DNA of 64,000 nt from Varroa destructor (lineage: Eukaryota > Arthropoda > Arachnida > Mesostigmata > Varroidae): NCBI RefSeq assembly GCF_002443255.2, contig NW_019211455.1, positions 38,801,595 through 38,865,594 on the forward strand. The letters are read 5' to 3'. Below, piece after piece: positions 62,945 to 64,000 of the stretch (its first letter is position 1; the number at the start of each line of letters is the position of its first letter). The notes under the pieces are model-generated. The model did no database searches. It had not been told where the DNA came from and saw nothing but the letters and a program-made list of their open reading frames with translations. Both the position numbers and the translations under genes were made by a program.

Positions 62945-64000
62945 TATGTTGCATGTGCAAAGTTTAAATGGTGCATTTCAAACAGAGAATGAACGGATTT
63001 GCCGAAATTACTATATTTTATTGTTCATCGTCATCGAGTATGCCATAGACACTTGAAGTTTCCTATAGATATATATAATATGCACTGCTTGTTTTTTTCT
63101 CTAAAACAATATTAGTCCTGTTAATGCAAACTGGGAAGTTCAGAAACAGTCGGTTGTAACGTATGTTTTCATGTTCAGATATCTCGATTGTTTGTCTATG
63201 ACAGCGATGTCGGTGACATGACGGTGTGTCTAGATTTTTGACAGCTTAAAAATCCGAACCCCAGCATTTGGATAGCTATTGATTTAGCATGTAGGCATTA
63301 TTTAAGAAACGTGTTACATTGTAAGCTTTTAATCGTCCCCCTTTTTCTATCAACGAAGCGCCCCGAAAGCTTCGAAGCAGAAGCCATTATATTCCTTGCG
63401 TCGCGTTTCGAGATTGTGCCCTCGTTAACTGTCCTTAAATTAAATTAGTAAATGAAAACGCGTAATACGATTTTAATAGATTTTATATGTGACACCAAAT
63501 CAAGAACTTTCAAAGAGTGAACATTTCATACAGCAATCTACAATTCAAGCGCCTGTTTTTGGTTTCGCACAATATCATCAGCTTATATGAGAACTATTTA
63601 ACGCTACTCCTCAATAGACCTTCGTAGCCTTTACTTCTATTACTCATTAAACTTCTGCGTCACACAAAACCCCTACAGCATGAACGTTACCTTTGGATGA
63701 ACATTAAACACGCCTTAGATCGTAGAACACTTTAGATCATCTGGCCACGTGGGCGACAAGTTTGACATTATGAACAGAGCTTTCTGAATTCTAATCAGGT
63801 TTCGGCTCTTTTCTTCGTGTACACTCTTCTGTATCTATCTGTATGGGACAAACGATGAGTTAGCAACAGACAGATAATTCTATCGAAAAAGGTTTGACAG
63901 AGCCACAAGTGTGACACTTCAACTAGAAAATTAGGTTCTCTCTATAAACTGGCGGTTCGAGGTCGTCCCTCAAATCTCGCGGACGCGAATGTTAGGAAGC
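62945..64000. other. Non-coding stretch
   Basis: I see no gene or classified transposon. The possible third copy of the dispersed repeat lies at about 63293-63420. Confidence 0.45.

Noticed and set aside
1..64000. CRISPR arrays, bacterial operons, phage or integron structures
   Set aside because: No regularly spaced repeats, no ribosome-binding-site-led gene runs and no such genes. The window is eukaryotic.

Overview
The window looks like non-genic nuclear DNA from a eukaryote, most likely an arthropod. The sequence is AT-rich, with long (TA)n, poly-A/T and other simple repeats. No open reading frame exceeds 135 codons, and the two of that length are about what chance gives for 64 kb of this composition. 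There is no operon structure, no complete protein-coding gene, no rRNA and no intact tRNA. Relics of several mariner lineages, a Penelope-like element, a BEL/Pao-type gag and a LINE together suggest an animal, and arthropods (mites and ticks included) fit best. No species can be assigned.

What can be supported is a graveyard of transposable elements, read by piecing motifs together across frames. From left to right: a mariner relic at about 4.68-5.11 kb (+); a BEL/Pao-like gag (DUF1759-type) relic at about 6.59-6.93 kb (+); a second mariner at about 8.46-9.40 kb (+) carrying a (GGC)8 tract; a tRNA-derived SINE near 13.1 kb; a Penelope-like element at about 13.8-16.5 kb (+) with two direct repeats upstream and a YVDD motif; a LINE on the minus strand (ORF2 about 16.8-19.23 kb, possible ORF1 up to about 20.4 kb) with endonuclease and reverse-transcriptase motifs; a third mariner at about 20.75-21.65 kb (-); a possible ionotropic-receptor pseudogene at about 23.09-23.48 kb (-); a YVDD-containing Penelope-like scrap at about 23.9-24.4 kb (+); two more SINE copies near 27.7 kb (+) and 28.9 kb (-); a weak mariner-like scrap near 32 kb (-); a Tc1/mariner-superfamily relic with one recognisable terminus at about 39.10-39.79 kb (+); and another mariner at about 52.67-53.46 kb (+).

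The last 10 kb hold a short dispersed repeat of unknown type (copies near 57.6 and 62.85 kb, perhaps also 63.3 kb). Several near-perfect short hairpins (5.9, 33.4, 37.6 and 38.7 kb) are not explained by any element recognised here. Everything else is simple repeat or sequence with no supportable feature. All transposase, reverse-transcriptase and gag relics carry stops and frameshifts, and several have lost catalytic residues, so none should be active. I did not find an undescribed functional system. The most useful second looks are the hairpins, the split receptor-like fragment, the paired Penelope repeats and the unnamed dispersed repeat.
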